From positions 1 to 64,000 of the forward strand of contig DATLKN010000031.1 in assembly GCA_035538335.1 (NCBI GenBank): a stretch of DNA of 64,000 nt, given 5' to 3'. The notes under the pieces were generated by a model. That model had not been told where the DNA came from. It worked only from the letters and a program-made list of their open reading frames with translations, and searched no databases. The stretch is from AP-15 sp035538335. GTDB taxonomy: Bacteria; Pseudomonadota; Alphaproteobacteria; ATCC43930; CGMCC-115725. Within the stretch, counting starts at the first letter, position 1, and each line of letters starts with the position of its first letter. Positions 50,324 through 58,971 of the stretch are shown in pieces. The translations under genes and the position numbers were made by a program.

Positions 50324-51100
50324 CTAGTGCTTCGATCGCTTTGTTTTTACCAGGTCGGCCGATGACGCGCCTTCCAGAGACAGTCCGTAACCGACTTCTC
50401 GCACGACGCGCTCCTTCAACGGTTGAATGAAGTGAATGCGCGTATTCCGGCGCGTCACTTCAGGAGCCTGGAGGTACAAATCGGCCAATTCCCGAGCGCG
50501 TGTCACCGCCTTGCCGTTCGGTACTACCTCTGCAACGACACCCCATTCGTATGCGGTACGCGCCGGCAGCGGCTGTGGATTAAGCAGGAACGCCTCGGCC
50601 CGACCCGGCCCAGCCCGGTAGCTCCAGGTCGTAAAAATCCCGTCACCCGGCGTCACCCCAACGGCAAAGTGGCCGACGTCCTGGAATGTCGCACCTTCGG
50701 CCGCGACGATGACGCTGGCGAGGAGCGCGTAGTCCGAGTGGATGTGGGCGCGTCCCTCGACGGCGGCGATCACCGGAACTCGGATGTTCGCAATGTTCTC
50801 CAAGGTCTGAACGCCTTCGTCGTGAATTCTGCTCCAGACGCCCGGATCGGCGACGTCTCCGAACGATTCCCATTCTACGTCCCCAATGAAATCCCCGCCG
50901 GCGCCGGTGATGATGACGATCTTGTTCGCCCGGTCTTGTCCAATCCTGTGAAAGGCATCGACAAACTCCGTGTGAGATTTGGCGCTCATGATGAACGGGC
51001 CGCCGTTGCTATGGAACTCGGCAACCAGCACACCTTTGTCGTCACGTGACAGGTGCAAGTAGCGGTAAGCGGCAAAGTAGTCGGCCGGAAGCGTTTGCAT
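50324..51100 (-). CDS. Crotonase-family hydrolase similar to 6-oxocamphor hydrolase
   Basis: The 258-residue protein has the crotonase fold: NKIVIITGAGGDFIGDVEWESF in place of the usual oxyanion-hole segment, IRVPVIAAVEGRAHIHSDYALLASVIVAAEGATFQDVGHFAVGVTPGDG, and RAEAFLLNPQPLPARTAYEWGVVAEVV. The blocks align better with 6-oxocamphor hydrolase, which splits a cyclic beta-diketone by a retro-Claisen reaction, than with enoyl-CoA hydratase. The histidine in AHIH and the aspartate in FQD fall where that enzyme has its catalytic pair. The substrate here is inferred to be a diketone and is not proven. It sits between a MerA-like flavoprotein and paoABC. Confidence 0.82.
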   Translation of the reverse strand: MQTLPADYFAAYRYLHLSRDDKGVLVAEFHSNGGPFIMSAKSHTEFVDAFHRIGQDRANKIVIITGAGGDFIGDVEWESFGDVADPGVWSRIHDEGVQTLENIANIRVPVIAAVEGRAHIHSDYALLASVIVAAEGATFQDVGHFAVGVTPGDGIFTTWSYRAGPGRAEAFLLNPQPLPARTAYEWGVVAEVVPNGKAVTRARELADLYLQAPEVTRRNTRIHFIQPLKERVVREVGYGLSLEGASSADLVKTKRSKH

Positions 51101-51114
51101 GGAATTCTCCTCAA

Positions 51115-52551
51115 CTAGCTCCGCGCCATTGGCGGCATCTCGAACGACCGGCTGTCAGGCACGGGTTGCAGCAGCGGCACGTTCGACAGCAGGGGCCCGA
51201 GACCCTCCGCGTAGGTCAGATGCGTGATGACGGCGTCGCGCAGCCGCTGGTAGGGCAACCCCGCCAGCATTGCGGTCTGCACCGCGGCCGTCACCTCGCC
51301 GGCTTCGGCGCCGATCATCGTGAAGCCGAGGATGCGGTCGTCATTGCCGACGAGCGCCTTCATGAAGCCTCGCGTTTCGTCGGTCGCTTCGGTGCGGAGC
51401 ACCGCCCGCATCGGCAGCCGCGCGACGCGGGGGTTGATCCCTTGCGCGGCCGCCTCGCGTTCGCTCAAGCCGACGCGCGCCAGCGGCGGGTCGGTATACA
51501 TGCAGAACGGGACGAGCCGATCGCGCGTGCTGCGGCTGCCGCCGGCGAGATTGTCGCGAAGGATCCGAAAATCGTCGACGGAGGCGTGCGTGAACTGCGG
51601 ACTGCCGGCGCATTCGCCGATCGCCCAGACTCCAGGCGCCGTCGTCTCCAGCCGATCGTTGACCCGGATGTAGCCACGATCGCCGAGTTCGACGCCGGCT
51701 TCCCCGAGGCCGATCCCGTCGGTGTTCGGGATGCGGCCCGCGGCGACTAGGAGGTCGCTGCCCTCGATCGTTCTCTCGCCGGTGGCTGTGCGCATGCTGA
51801 CCGCGACGTTTTCGCCGGAGCGGCCGCGCACACCGAGAATCTCGGCTGAGAGCAAAAACAGAATGCCTTCCGAACCGAGGATCCGGTGCATCTCGTCCGC
51901 GACGTCCGGATCCTCTCGGCTCATGACGCGCGGCCCCTGCTCGATGACCGTCACCCGGCTGCCGAAACGGCGATAGGCCTGCGCCAGTTCGAGACCGACA
52001 TAGCCGCCGCCGAGCACGATCAGATGCGACGGCAGATAGTCGAGTTCGAGCGCTTCGATATGGGTCAGCGGCCGCGCGGCTTCGAGACCGGGGATGTTCG
52101 GGATCGCGGCATGCGAGCCGAGGTTCAGGAACACCCGCTCGCCGGTCAGCACGCGCACCCCGCCATCGTTGAGGTGCACCTCGACCGTCTTTGGTGCGAC
52201 AAAGCGCCCGCTGCCCATGATCAGCTCGGCGCCGGTCGCCCGGTAATTTTCGAGGTGCAGCTCGACTTCGCGATTGACCATGTCGCGCTTGCGCTGGAGC
52301 ACCGCCGCCATGTCGGTCTCGACGGGTCCCGCGATAATGCCGAACTGCCCGGCATGACGCGCCAGATGCGCCACCCGCGCGCTCCAAATCTCGTTCTTGC
52401 TCGGCATGCAGGCGATGTTCGGACAGGAGCCGCCGATCCATCGGCGCTCGACGACGGCCGTACGCCGCCCCGATCGCGCCATCTCCCAGGCGAGCAGCTT
52501 GCCGCCCTGGCCGCTGCCGAGAATCAGGATGTCGACGTGTTCTGCAGACAT
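51115..52551 (-). CDS. MerA/Lpd-like pyridine nucleotide-disulfide oxidoreductase
   Basis: The 478-residue flavoprotein starts with the FAD fold ILILGSGQGGKLLAWEMA and the redox-active disulfide GGSCPNIACMPSKN (Cys43 and Cys48, the C-X4-C spacing of MerA and dihydrolipoamide dehydrogenase). An NAD(P) fold LIVLGGGYVGLELAQAYRRFG, the FAD motif GVWAIGECAGSPQFTH and the dimer domain ending GLGPLLSNVP follow. The last segment has no C-terminal cysteine pair, so mercury reduction is unlikely. Similar proteins are filed as mercuric-reductase-like with unknown substrates. It is 14 bases upstream of the crotonase gene. Confidence 0.9.
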   Translation of the reverse strand: MSAEHVDILILGSGQGGKLLAWEMARSGRRTAVVERRWIGGSCPNIACMPSKNEIWSARVAHLARHAGQFGIIAGPVETDMAAVLQRKRDMVNREVELHLENYRATGAELIMGSGRFVAPKTVEVHLNDGGVRVLTGERVFLNLGSHAAIPNIPGLEAARPLTHIEALELDYLPSHLIVLGGGYVGLELAQAYRRFGSRVTVIEQGPRVMSREDPDVADEMHRILGSEGILFLLSAEILGVRGRSGENVAVSMRTATGERTIEGSDLLVAAGRIPNTDGIGLGEAGVELGDRGYIRVNDRLETTAPGVWAIGECAGSPQFTHASVDDFRILRDNLAGGSRSTRDRLVPFCMYTDPPLARVGLSEREAAAQGINPRVARLPMRAVLRTEATDETRGFMKALVGNDDRILGFTMIGAEAGEVTAAVQTAMLAGLPYQRLRDAVITHLTYAEGLGPLLSNVPLLQPVPDSRSFEMPPMARS

Positions 52552-52590
52552 CGATTTTCTCCGTTTGCGCGGGATCGAAGGGGAACGCGC

Positions 52591-53295
52591 TCAGCCCGCT
52601 CTCGTTCCTGCGGCGGTCTGTCCGAAGAGGATCTTCTTCCCCTCCTCCGTCACCGCCGGGCGGTTCGAGTAAGGTTCGCCCTTCGCATAGGCGCGCACCG
52701 TCGCGGGCCGCGCCCGCACCGTGTCGAACCAACGCCGCAAATTCGGGAACTCGCCGAGGTTCTGCCGCTGGCACTGCCACGGCACGATCCAGGGGTAGGA
52801 CGCGATGTCGGCGATCGTGTAATCCTCGCCGGCGATGAAGCTGCGGCCGGCGAGGCGGCGGTCGAGGACGCCGTAAAGCCGGTTGGTCTCGTTGACGTAG
52901 CGCTCGATCGCATAGGGGATCTTCTCGGGCGCGTAGACTCCGAAATGATGGTTCTGCCCGGCCATCGGGCCGAGGCCGCCGACCTGCCAGAACAGCCATT
53001 CCATGACCGTCTTGCGGCCTCGCAAATCGGGCGGAAGAAGCTTTCCCGTTTTCTCGGCGAGATAGAGGAGGATCGCACCGGATTCGAACACCGAGACCGG
53101 TTCGCCGCCGTCGCCCGGCTCCGGATCGATGATGGCCGGCATCCGGTTGTTCGGAGAAATCCGCAGGAATTCGGGCTTGAACTGATCGCCGGCGCTGATG
53201 TCGACCGGATGGATGCGGTATTCCAGCCCGGCCTCTTCGAGGAACATCGCGATCTTGTGACCGTTCGGGGTCGGCCAGTAATAAAGCTCGATCAT
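52591..53295 (-). CDS. Glutathione S-transferase, Nu-class (YfcG/YghU-like)
   Basis: The 234-residue protein has the thioredoxin-like N-terminal domain MIELYYWPTPNGHKIAMFLEEAGLEYRIHPVDI with the Thr-Pro-Asn motif of Nu-class enzymes. It continues PEFLRISPNNRMPAIID and VFESGAILLYLAEKTGKL (glutathione binding), and the helical domain with FIAGEDYTIADIASYPWI. Members act as disulfide-bond oxidoreductases or conjugate organic hydroperoxides and electrophiles. The ATG at 53295 matches the family start; an upstream in-frame extension has no similarity. It lies between the DUF417 and MerA-like genes. Confidence 0.92.
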   Translation of the reverse strand: MIELYYWPTPNGHKIAMFLEEAGLEYRIHPVDISAGDQFKPEFLRISPNNRMPAIIDPEPGDGGEPVSVFESGAILLYLAEKTGKLLPPDLRGRKTVMEWLFWQVGGLGPMAGQNHHFGVYAPEKIPYAIERYVNETNRLYGVLDRRLAGRSFIAGEDYTIADIASYPWIVPWQCQRQNLGEFPNLRRWFDTVRARPATVRAYAKGEPYSNRPAVTEEGKKILFGQTAAGTRAG

Positions 53296-53329
53296 CGGGG
53301 AATCTCCAAAGTGAGTGGCGCGCGCAGCG

Positions 53330-53863
53330 TCAGCCTTGCCTCGGCTCGTCGATGGCGGAGGCAACCAATGACCGCTGCACGTCCTGCTTCAGTAGATAGA
53401 GGGACACCGCAAGGAGCCCGACGTCCTTCATCAGGAACGGCACATTGCCGGTCATGGCCGGAAAGCCACCCGCCGCGGCGTCCCAGCCTTCCGGCATGAA
53501 AGGGATGATCGTGACGGTTGCGACGAAAGTGCCGGTCGAGCCAAGGGCTCCAAGGATTCCGGTGGGCTTGCTCCAAAAACCGAGGAGCAGCAGAGTGCCG
53601 AACGTCCATTCCGACACGCCCAGGAACAACGTGGCACCCCGCATTCCGATGGCCGGGTAGAGCCAGAAAATCAATGGCCCGTTGCTGATGAACGGGATCA
53701 GCCGCTGGGCCTCATACGCAAACCACTTTTGGTAACCGAAGAAAAAGAAGATGATCACCATCGCGGCGCGCAATAGATGGTAATCGGCGTCGCGTCGCAG
53801 CAGGCCCAACTTGGCGAGCCCATCTGCAAGTAGCCGGATCAAACGTCCGAAAACCGGATCCAT
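53330..53863 (-). CDS. DUF417 (YkgB/RclC-like) inner-membrane protein
   Basis: The 177-residue protein has four membrane helices. The blocks YHLLRAAMVIIFFFFGYQKWFAYEAQRLIPFISNGPLIFWLYPAIGMRGATLFLGVSEWTFGTLLLLGFW and TVTIIPFMPEGWDAAAGGFPAMTGNVPFLMKDVGLLAVSLYLL are diagnostic of DUF417. E. coli RclC of this family belongs to the reactive-chlorine response; the biochemical role is unknown. Being next to a redox GST and a flavoprotein fits a redox-stress role (inference). The ATG at 53863 is the most likely start. Confidence 0.87.
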   Translation of the reverse strand: MDPVFGRLIRLLADGLAKLGLLRRDADYHLLRAAMVIIFFFFGYQKWFAYEAQRLIPFISNGPLIFWLYPAIGMRGATLFLGVSEWTFGTLLLLGFWSKPTGILGALGSTGTFVATVTIIPFMPEGWDAAAGGFPAMTGNVPFLMKDVGLLAVSLYLLKQDVQRSLVASAIDEPRQG

Positions 53864-53925
53864 CGCAGTACGGCCGTTGACTGAGACGGTTTTATTCACG
53901 AGCGGGCTCAAATGCCTCCTTCGGC

Positions 53926-54186
53926 CTAGAACTCCGTTCGGTAGGCATCTTGTTCGCGGTCGATGCGGCCGGCCTCCGCCTCCAAACGGCCCGCCGTGAG
54001 CAGGCGTGATTCCCATATGGCGGGATTGGCCGCCCGTTCCGCGAAGGCCCGGTACCAAGCCGCCAGATCGCGCAGAATTCGCGCTTTGACGTTAGGTTCG
54101 GCGTCCATCTCGCTGGCGTGAGCGAGAGTCGGACTGAGGAGCTTGAGTGGAGGGCTGTCGGAGCTGGAGGTTGCGGACCGGGCCAT
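53926..54186 (-). CDS. Small helical protein of unknown function
   Basis: The 86-residue product has a variable Ser/Pro-rich head and then a helical core ARILRDLAAWYRAFAERAANPAIWESRLLTAGRLEAEAGRIDRE. This resembles the short tetratrico-like helical proteins common in alphaproteobacterial genomes (YRA-A-------A--R--LA--A-R). No function is known to me. It is the first minus-strand gene of the long catabolic series and faces the cupin gene on the other strand. The start could be shorter (Met27). Confidence 0.5.
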   Translation of the reverse strand: MARSATSSSDSPPLKLLSPTLAHASEMDAEPNVKARILRDLAAWYRAFAERAANPAIWESRLLTAGRLEAEAGRIDREQDAYRTEF

Positions 54187-54516
54187 CGAAGCTCTCCGGG
54201 GTTGCCTTCGATCTTCCGCCTATAGTTGTAATGAGGGCGCGGTTCGCAGTAGCCGCTGAAGCGGATTAACGATTATGCTGAACCGGAATAAACGGCCGTT
54301 CGCGGCGGGCCCCGGGGCAGGGCGGCGAACCCGGCAACTTCAGTCGCGACGCCACAGAGTGTTGTGGTTGCTCGCGCGGAATAGCGACTATTCCAATCCG
54401 CCGGCTACCCGATCCGCATCGTGCCGATCATGTTCGGCGGGCGGCGCGTAATCTACCGATTATTTCCGCAAAACGCTGCTGCGACCACGTTCAGACCAAG
54501 ACGAGGAGAACGTGCC
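54187..54516. other. Divergent control region with a perfect palindrome
   Basis: This 330-base gap between the minus-strand series and the cupin gene is non-coding. It contains GGAATAG-CGA-CTATTCC at 54378-54394, an exact 7-3-7 inverted repeat of operator size. A related GGAATA sequence occurs near 54280. No promoter boxes are convincing. The palindrome may be bound by one of the nearby LysR regulators or by an unlinked one. Confidence 0.55.
54378..54394. promoter_or_regulatory. Perfect inverted repeat, candidate operator
   Basis: GGAATAG, CGA and CTATTCC form a complete dyad 123 bases upstream of the cupin gene and 192 bases upstream of the divergent small gene. Symmetry and position suit a dimeric regulator. 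No known consensus is matched. Confidence 0.45.
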
Positions 54517-55083
54517 GTGAGTCTTGAGCTTTCTGGAAAGACGGCAGCGCGCTCGCCCGCCGGTTCGAGCGATCCGAGTAAGATCGCCTACCAGCTGCCG
54601 CAGCCGATGGGCATGGTTTCCGATGCATTGATCGCGGGCGGCCTCGTGCTGGACGGCGACGAGCGGGATTGGGTGCCGCAATCGCCGACGGTCTGGTTCA
54701 AGCCGCTGCTGCTGAACGTCAGCCAGGGCTACTACATCAACATCCTGCGGGCGCGCGCGGCGGGCGTGCTGTCGCGCCACCGTCATCACGGCCCCGTCCA
54801 TGCCTTCACGCTGCGTGGCACATGGCGCTATCTGGAACACGACTGGGTTGCGTCGGCCGGAGACTACGCATTCGAGCCGGCTGGAGAGACGCATACGCTG
54901 GTCGTTCCGGACGATGCCGAGGGGATGACGACGCTGTTCCACGTCACCGGCGGCTACACCTACATCGACCCTTATGGGGTCGCGCTGGGCTACGAGGATG
55001 TGTTTACCAAGCTCGAGCACGCAAGCCGGCATTATGAGTCGGTCGGTTTCGGAAAAGACCATGTGCGGAAGCTGATGCGGTGA
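54517..55083 (+). CDS. 2,4'-dihydroxyacetophenone dioxygenase-like cupin
   Basis: This 188-residue protein has one cupin domain of the ChrR type. GVLSRHRHHGPVHAFTLRGTWRYLEHDWVASAGDYAFEPAGETHTLVV gives the metal ligands (three histidines and a glutamate expected). WFKPLLLNVSQGYYINILRARAAG and the C-terminal YEDVFTKLEHASRHYESVGFG are typical of the dihydroxyacetophenone dioxygenase family, which cleaves a C-C bond next to a ketone. The GTG at 54517 is preferred because GAGGAG lies 8 bases before it. Its stop overlaps the hydrolase start (GTGA), so the two are coupled. Confidence 0.85.
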   Translation: MSLELSGKTAARSPAGSSDPSKIAYQLPQPMGMVSDALIAGGLVLDGDERDWVPQSPTVWFKPLLLNVSQGYYINILRARAAGVLSRHRHHGPVHAFTLRGTWRYLEHDWVASAGDYAFEPAGETHTLVVPDDAEGMTTLFHVTGGYTYIDPYGVALGYEDVFTKLEHASRHYESVGFGKDHVRKLMR

Positions 55084-55901
55084 CAACGCGCGCGACGATC
55101 GACGTCGACGGCATCCCGATCAGCTATCTGACAGCCGGAGGTGGCGGTCCGCTGGTGCTGCTGCTGCACGGCACTTATTGGAGCCGTGTTTGGCAGCCCG
55201 TGCTCGCCGATATTGCCGCCGCCGGCCTGCATCCGGTTGCAGTGGATTTTCCGGGCCTTGGACGGTCGGGGGGCGAGCTGAAGATCGGCGAGGCGTCGAT
55301 ACCCGCGTTGGCAGCCTGGCTCGTACGCTTCGTCGACGCGATCGGTGAGAGAGGGCCGGTGATGGTCGCCGGGCACGATATCGGCGGGGGCGTGGCCCAG
55401 CATCTTCTGACGAGCGGCTCCGCGCAGGTTTCGCGGCTGGCGCTGGTGAACGCCGTCATGTACGATTCCTGGCCCGTGCCGGGGGTGGCCCGCTTTCGCG
55501 ACCCAGCGGTGGCGGCGGCAACGTCGACCGAGGATATTCTGGCTGCCCGCCGGCAATCCCTGATGAAGGCGCTTGGACGCCCGGCGACCGAGGCGGAGAT
55601 TGCGGAACATCTCGCGCCCTGGACTGATCCCCGGGTCGTGCGATCCTGGTTGGCGCTCGCCGGTGCGGCGGATCACCGCTACACGATCGAGCTGCTGCCT
55701 GCGCTGCGAGCGTCGAGGACGCCGAAGCTGCTGCTGTGGGGCGAGGACGACGAATTTCAGACGGTCGACTACGCCGAACGCTTCGCCGCCGAAATCCCGG
55801 CGACCAGGCTCGTGCGGATCCGATCAGCCGGTCACATCCCGATGGAAAACGACCCGCGCGCGGTGGCAGGAGCCCTGGCCGGGTTTTTCGCCGGGAACTG
55901 A
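55080..55901 (+). CDS. Alpha/beta-fold hydrolase with Asp nucleophile
   Basis: The 273-residue protein shows LVLLLHGTYWSRVW (oxyanion hole, HGT), DFPGLGRSGG, and the nucleophile elbow VMVAGHDIGGGVAQHLL with Asp100 rather than Ser. The acid/base histidine lies in RSAGHIPMENDP near 251, and a cap domain spans about 130-205. An aspartate at the elbow is characteristic of epoxide hydrolases and haloalkane or fluoroacetate dehalogenases, so ester hydrolysis is less likely. It is coupled to the dioxygenase-like cupin. The shared substrate pathway is unknown. Confidence 0.88.
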   Translation: MTTRATIDVDGIPISYLTAGGGGPLVLLLHGTYWSRVWQPVLADIAAAGLHPVAVDFPGLGRSGGELKIGEASIPALAAWLVRFVDAIGERGPVMVAGHDIGGGVAQHLLTSGSAQVSRLALVNAVMYDSWPVPGVARFRDPAVAAATSTEDILAARRQSLMKALGRPATEAEIAEHLAPWTDPRVVRSWLALAGAADHRYTIELLPALRASRTPKLLLWGEDDEFQTVDYAERFAAEIPATRLVRIRSAGHIPMENDPRAVAGALAGFFAGN

Positions 55902-55998
55902 CAACGCCCCGGCTCGCTCTGCGGCCGGCCTGTTCTACCCTACGGACCTGATGAGCTCCACAGATGTGATGGGGGACGAGACGCGCACGAGGCTGTGC

Positions 55999-58872
55999 CT
56001 ATTGCAGGGAATCCAGTAGCGCTCTTGCCGACTGCAGGTCCGCCGTGTGGAACCCCTCGGTGAAGCGGTCGTAGACCGGCTGGAGAAGCGCGGTCGCGTC
56101 AGCGGGGCGGCCCTGATCGCGCAACAGGCGGGCGAGGCTCATAGCGGCGCGAAGCTCCCAGGAGAGGGCGCCTTGCCGATGCGCCCGATCAAGCGCCTGG
56201 CGGAAGCAATTCTCGGCCGCTTCCGCCTCTCGGGACGCATCCTGCAACAGCAGAAGCTCGCCCTTCCTGCGCAGCAGCTCGGGGAGCAGCCACAGCTCTT
56301 CGATCTGCTCGAGATGTTCGATCGTTTCCGTGACGGCGGCGAGCGTGGCCCGCGTTTGCCCATCGTGAGCAAGCGCCTCCGCTCTCGCATCCTGGAATGC
56401 TATGTATCGTTCTGACCAGCGGGCATCGCCAACCTCGGTTAAGCTCGCGCGCAAGAGCTGCGAGCCTCTGGCAGTATCGCCGCGTTTGATCGCGAGCAGT
56501 CCCTGATGGATCCGGCCAAAATTATGCCAGAGCGCCAGCCCATGCCTTCTCGAATGGTCCAGGAGGGTGTCGGCATAACGCTCCGCCGCATCGAGATCCC
56601 CGACCAATCGCGCGATCAGACAGGCCGAAGTAGCCAGTGCATGACATAGCGTATTCGCGTGATTGGCTGCCCGAGCTTCGTCGACGGCGCGTTCGGCAAT
56701 GCGCACTGCTCGGTCGGGAAAGCCCAGGAGCCACAAGATCCTTGCAAGATTGACGCAGGCCAACACGACCAGGTCATGCGGGAAACGGCAAATGTATGAA
56801 CGGCGATTTGAACTGACATATTCGTCGAGCACGCGTTCCATACAGCGCCGCCCGCTTGATTGATCTCCCAGAAAATGCAATGAGCTGCCGACCATTCGCT
56901 CGCCCACCAACCGATCATTCGGATCTGGGCGGGTTGCAGCGAGCGCACGGAACCGCTCCGCGATCTCTAGAGCGAGGCGATGCGGGCCGCTATAGATGTT
57001 AAAGACCCAAAGACCACACAGCGAGCGCAGGCGGTACTCGGAATTATCAAGGGCGTCAGCCAGTTCGAGTGACCTCGTAAAGGCTGTGTCAATCTCGGCC
57101 ACGCCGGGTCTGGTGAATATCAAGGACGCCCCGAGCGCGGCCTGCAATTTCATCTCGCGTACCGGGTCGCATTCGGCTCCGGCGGCGAGCGCCTGCTCGG
57201 CACGGCTGCGACACTCTTCCACCAACGACAATTGCATCCACAGGGGCACCGCGGCGGCCGCCAATGCCACGCCGATTGGTGCATCGCCTTGCGAGAAGGC
57301 CCAGTCGAGCGCCCCGCGCAGGTCGTCGATCTGCGGCCCGTAGTCGGCAAGCCAACCCACGGCGGGTCGCGTCTCCCACTCTGCTTCCGCCCGCTCGAGG
57401 AGCCCCAGATAATATTCGGCATGCCGGCGAGCGAGCGATGCGCGCTCGCCGCTCTCGTCGAGCTTTTCGAGGGCATAGGCGCGAGTGGTGTCGAGCAGTC
57501 GGTATCGCATGCTGTCGTCGCGGATATCGGCCACAACGAGGGATTTGGCCACTAGGCTGGCAAGCGCCTCAACCATCGTCCAGTGCGCAGCCTCCGGTGC
57601 ACTGGCAATAACGGCGTCGGCCGCCTCCAGGCTGAGTGGGCCGGCGAACACTCCCAAAGAGCGGAACACCGTCCGCTCCTCTTCCGGCAGGAGCTCATAA
57701 CTCCATTCGAGCGTCGCCCGCAATGTCTGGTGCCGCGGCAATGCCGTTCGCCGCCTGGCGGTCAGCAGGTGGAAGCGATCATTCAGTCGCGCTGCGATCT
57801 CATTGACGGAGAGCGTGGAGGTGCGGCCCGCCGCCATCTCGATTGCCAGCGGGATCCCGTCGAGCCGGCGGCAGATCGCGGCGATGCCGGCAACAACGTG
57901 TCCGTCCGTCCGAAAGCGGACATTCGCCGCCCGCGCCCGCTCGGTAAACAGCCGCACGGCGCCGGAGCGCAACAGTTCGTCCTCCGCGGCATCCTCGGCC
58001 GGAACGGCAAGAGGCGGCACCTGATAGGTCCACTCCCCCTCCACCTCCAGCGGCTCCCGGCTGGTGGCGAAAAGGCAGACGCCCCGTCCGGCCCGCAATA
58101 TCGCTTCACCCAGCGCTGCGGGGGCGGCGATGACGTGCTCGCAGGTGTCCAGCACCAGCAGCAGCTGACGGCCGGCGAGCGCCTGCGCCAGACGCTGCGC
58201 AGAGAGTTCGCCGCCACCGGTTTCAAGGCCGACCGCGGCGGCAACCGTAGCCGGCACCAGTCCGGGATCGGTAAGCGGCGACAACTCGACCAGCCACACG
58301 CCTTCAGCAAACCGTGGCCGCAGCTCGCGCGCCGCGGCCAACGCAAGCCGCGTCTTGCCGATGCCGCCGGCGCCGGTCAGGGTCACCAGCCGGTGCGCCG
58401 CGGCGAGCTCCAGGATTTCGCGCAGCTCGTTCTCGCGGCCGATCAGCTCGGATACCGGCTCCGGCAGGTTTGTCGGCGGCAGGGACGAGGCCGGCGCCGG
58501 CGGAGTCCGGTTCTCGCCCTGCTCGTCCGCCGCGGTCTTCAGCAAGCGGATCTCTCCGGTGAATTGATACCCGCGCCGCGAAACGGTGCGGATCAGTCCG
58601 CGCTCCGCCCCGAAGGCGGCACGCAACATCGAGATCTGCACTTCTAGGTTGTTCTCCTCGACCACCTGCCCTGGCCAGACGCGCGCCATCAGTGTGTCTT
58701 TGCTGACGACTGACCCCTCCGCTTCGATCAGCGCCAACAGCACGTCGAATGCCCGGCCTCCCAGCTTGACCGGCTGCCCCTCCACGAGCAGATCGCGGCG
58801 ATGCGGCATCAGACAAAAACGCCCGAACGTGATTAGCGCCGGCAGGTCCGATCCGGAATTCATGGCCGCCAT
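55999..58872 (-). CDS. Winged-helix / NTPase / TPR regulator (STAND-type)
   Basis: This 957-residue protein has three parts. Residues about 14-108 form an OmpR/PhoB-type winged helix (LITFGRFCLMPHRRDLLVEGQPVKLGGRAFDVLLALIEAEGSVVSKDTLMARVWPG, then TVSRRGYQFTGEI). Residues about 135-430 form an NTPase with the P-loop TGAGGIGKTRLALAAA near 165 and LLLVLDTCEHVI as Walker B. The last 500 residues are helical TPR-like repeats. Such AfsR-like regulators bind DNA and switch on with NTP and an unknown ligand. Phased TTTAAG repeats just upstream are good candidates for its own binding site. It faces the first LysR gene. Confidence 0.9.
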   Translation of the reverse strand: MAAMNSGSDLPALITFGRFCLMPHRRDLLVEGQPVKLGGRAFDVLLALIEAEGSVVSKDTLMARVWPGQVVEENNLEVQISMLRAAFGAERGLIRTVSRRGYQFTGEIRLLKTAADEQGENRTPPAPASSLPPTNLPEPVSELIGRENELREILELAAAHRLVTLTGAGGIGKTRLALAAARELRPRFAEGVWLVELSPLTDPGLVPATVAAAVGLETGGGELSAQRLAQALAGRQLLLVLDTCEHVIAAPAALGEAILRAGRGVCLFATSREPLEVEGEWTYQVPPLAVPAEDAAEDELLRSGAVRLFTERARAANVRFRTDGHVVAGIAAICRRLDGIPLAIEMAAGRTSTLSVNEIAARLNDRFHLLTARRRTALPRHQTLRATLEWSYELLPEEERTVFRSLGVFAGPLSLEAADAVIASAPEAAHWTMVEALASLVAKSLVVADIRDDSMRYRLLDTTRAYALEKLDESGERASLARRHAEYYLGLLERAEAEWETRPAVGWLADYGPQIDDLRGALDWAFSQGDAPIGVALAAAAVPLWMQLSLVEECRSRAEQALAAGAECDPVREMKLQAALGASLIFTRPGVAEIDTAFTRSLELADALDNSEYRLRSLCGLWVFNIYSGPHRLALEIAERFRALAATRPDPNDRLVGERMVGSSLHFLGDQSSGRRCMERVLDEYVSSNRRSYICRFPHDLVVLACVNLARILWLLGFPDRAVRIAERAVDEARAANHANTLCHALATSACLIARLVGDLDAAERYADTLLDHSRRHGLALWHNFGRIHQGLLAIKRGDTARGSQLLRASLTEVGDARWSERYIAFQDARAEALAHDGQTRATLAAVTETIEHLEQIEELWLLPELLRRKGELLLLQDASREAEAAENCFRQALDRAHRQGALSWELRAAMSLARLLRDQGRPADATALLQPVYDRFTEGFHTADLQSARALLDSLQ

Positions 58873-58884
58873 TATAAGGTGGCG

Positions 58885-58910
58885 TTTAAGGAATTTTAAG
58901 CCTGCCTAAG
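58885..58910. promoter_or_regulatory. Three 10-bp-phased TTTAAG-type direct repeats
   Basis: TTTAAG at 58885 and 58895 and CCTAAG at 58905 lie exactly 10 bases apart, 13 bases from the regulator's start codon. OmpR-type winged helices bind direct half-sites about one helical turn apart; the PmrA box with YTTAAG halves is the closest known pattern, though its period is 11. Confidence 0.55.
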
Positions 58911-58955
58911 CTTGCGCCTCGGGCGTGGTGCTGGCGAGGACACCGATCGGTTGTC

Positions 58956-58971
58956 TTTAAGGTCTATTAAG
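58956..58971. promoter_or_regulatory. Second TTTAAG/ATTAAG direct-repeat pair
   Basis: TTTAAG at 58956 and ATTAAG at 58966 repeat the same 10-base spacing as at 58885-58910. Together they make five half-sites in the divergent region between the winged-helix regulator and the LysR gene. Confidence 0.5.

Noticed and set aside
51115..52551. Flavoprotein considered as a true mercuric reductase
   Set aside because: No N-terminal metal-binding domain, no C-terminal cysteine pair and no mer genes nearby.
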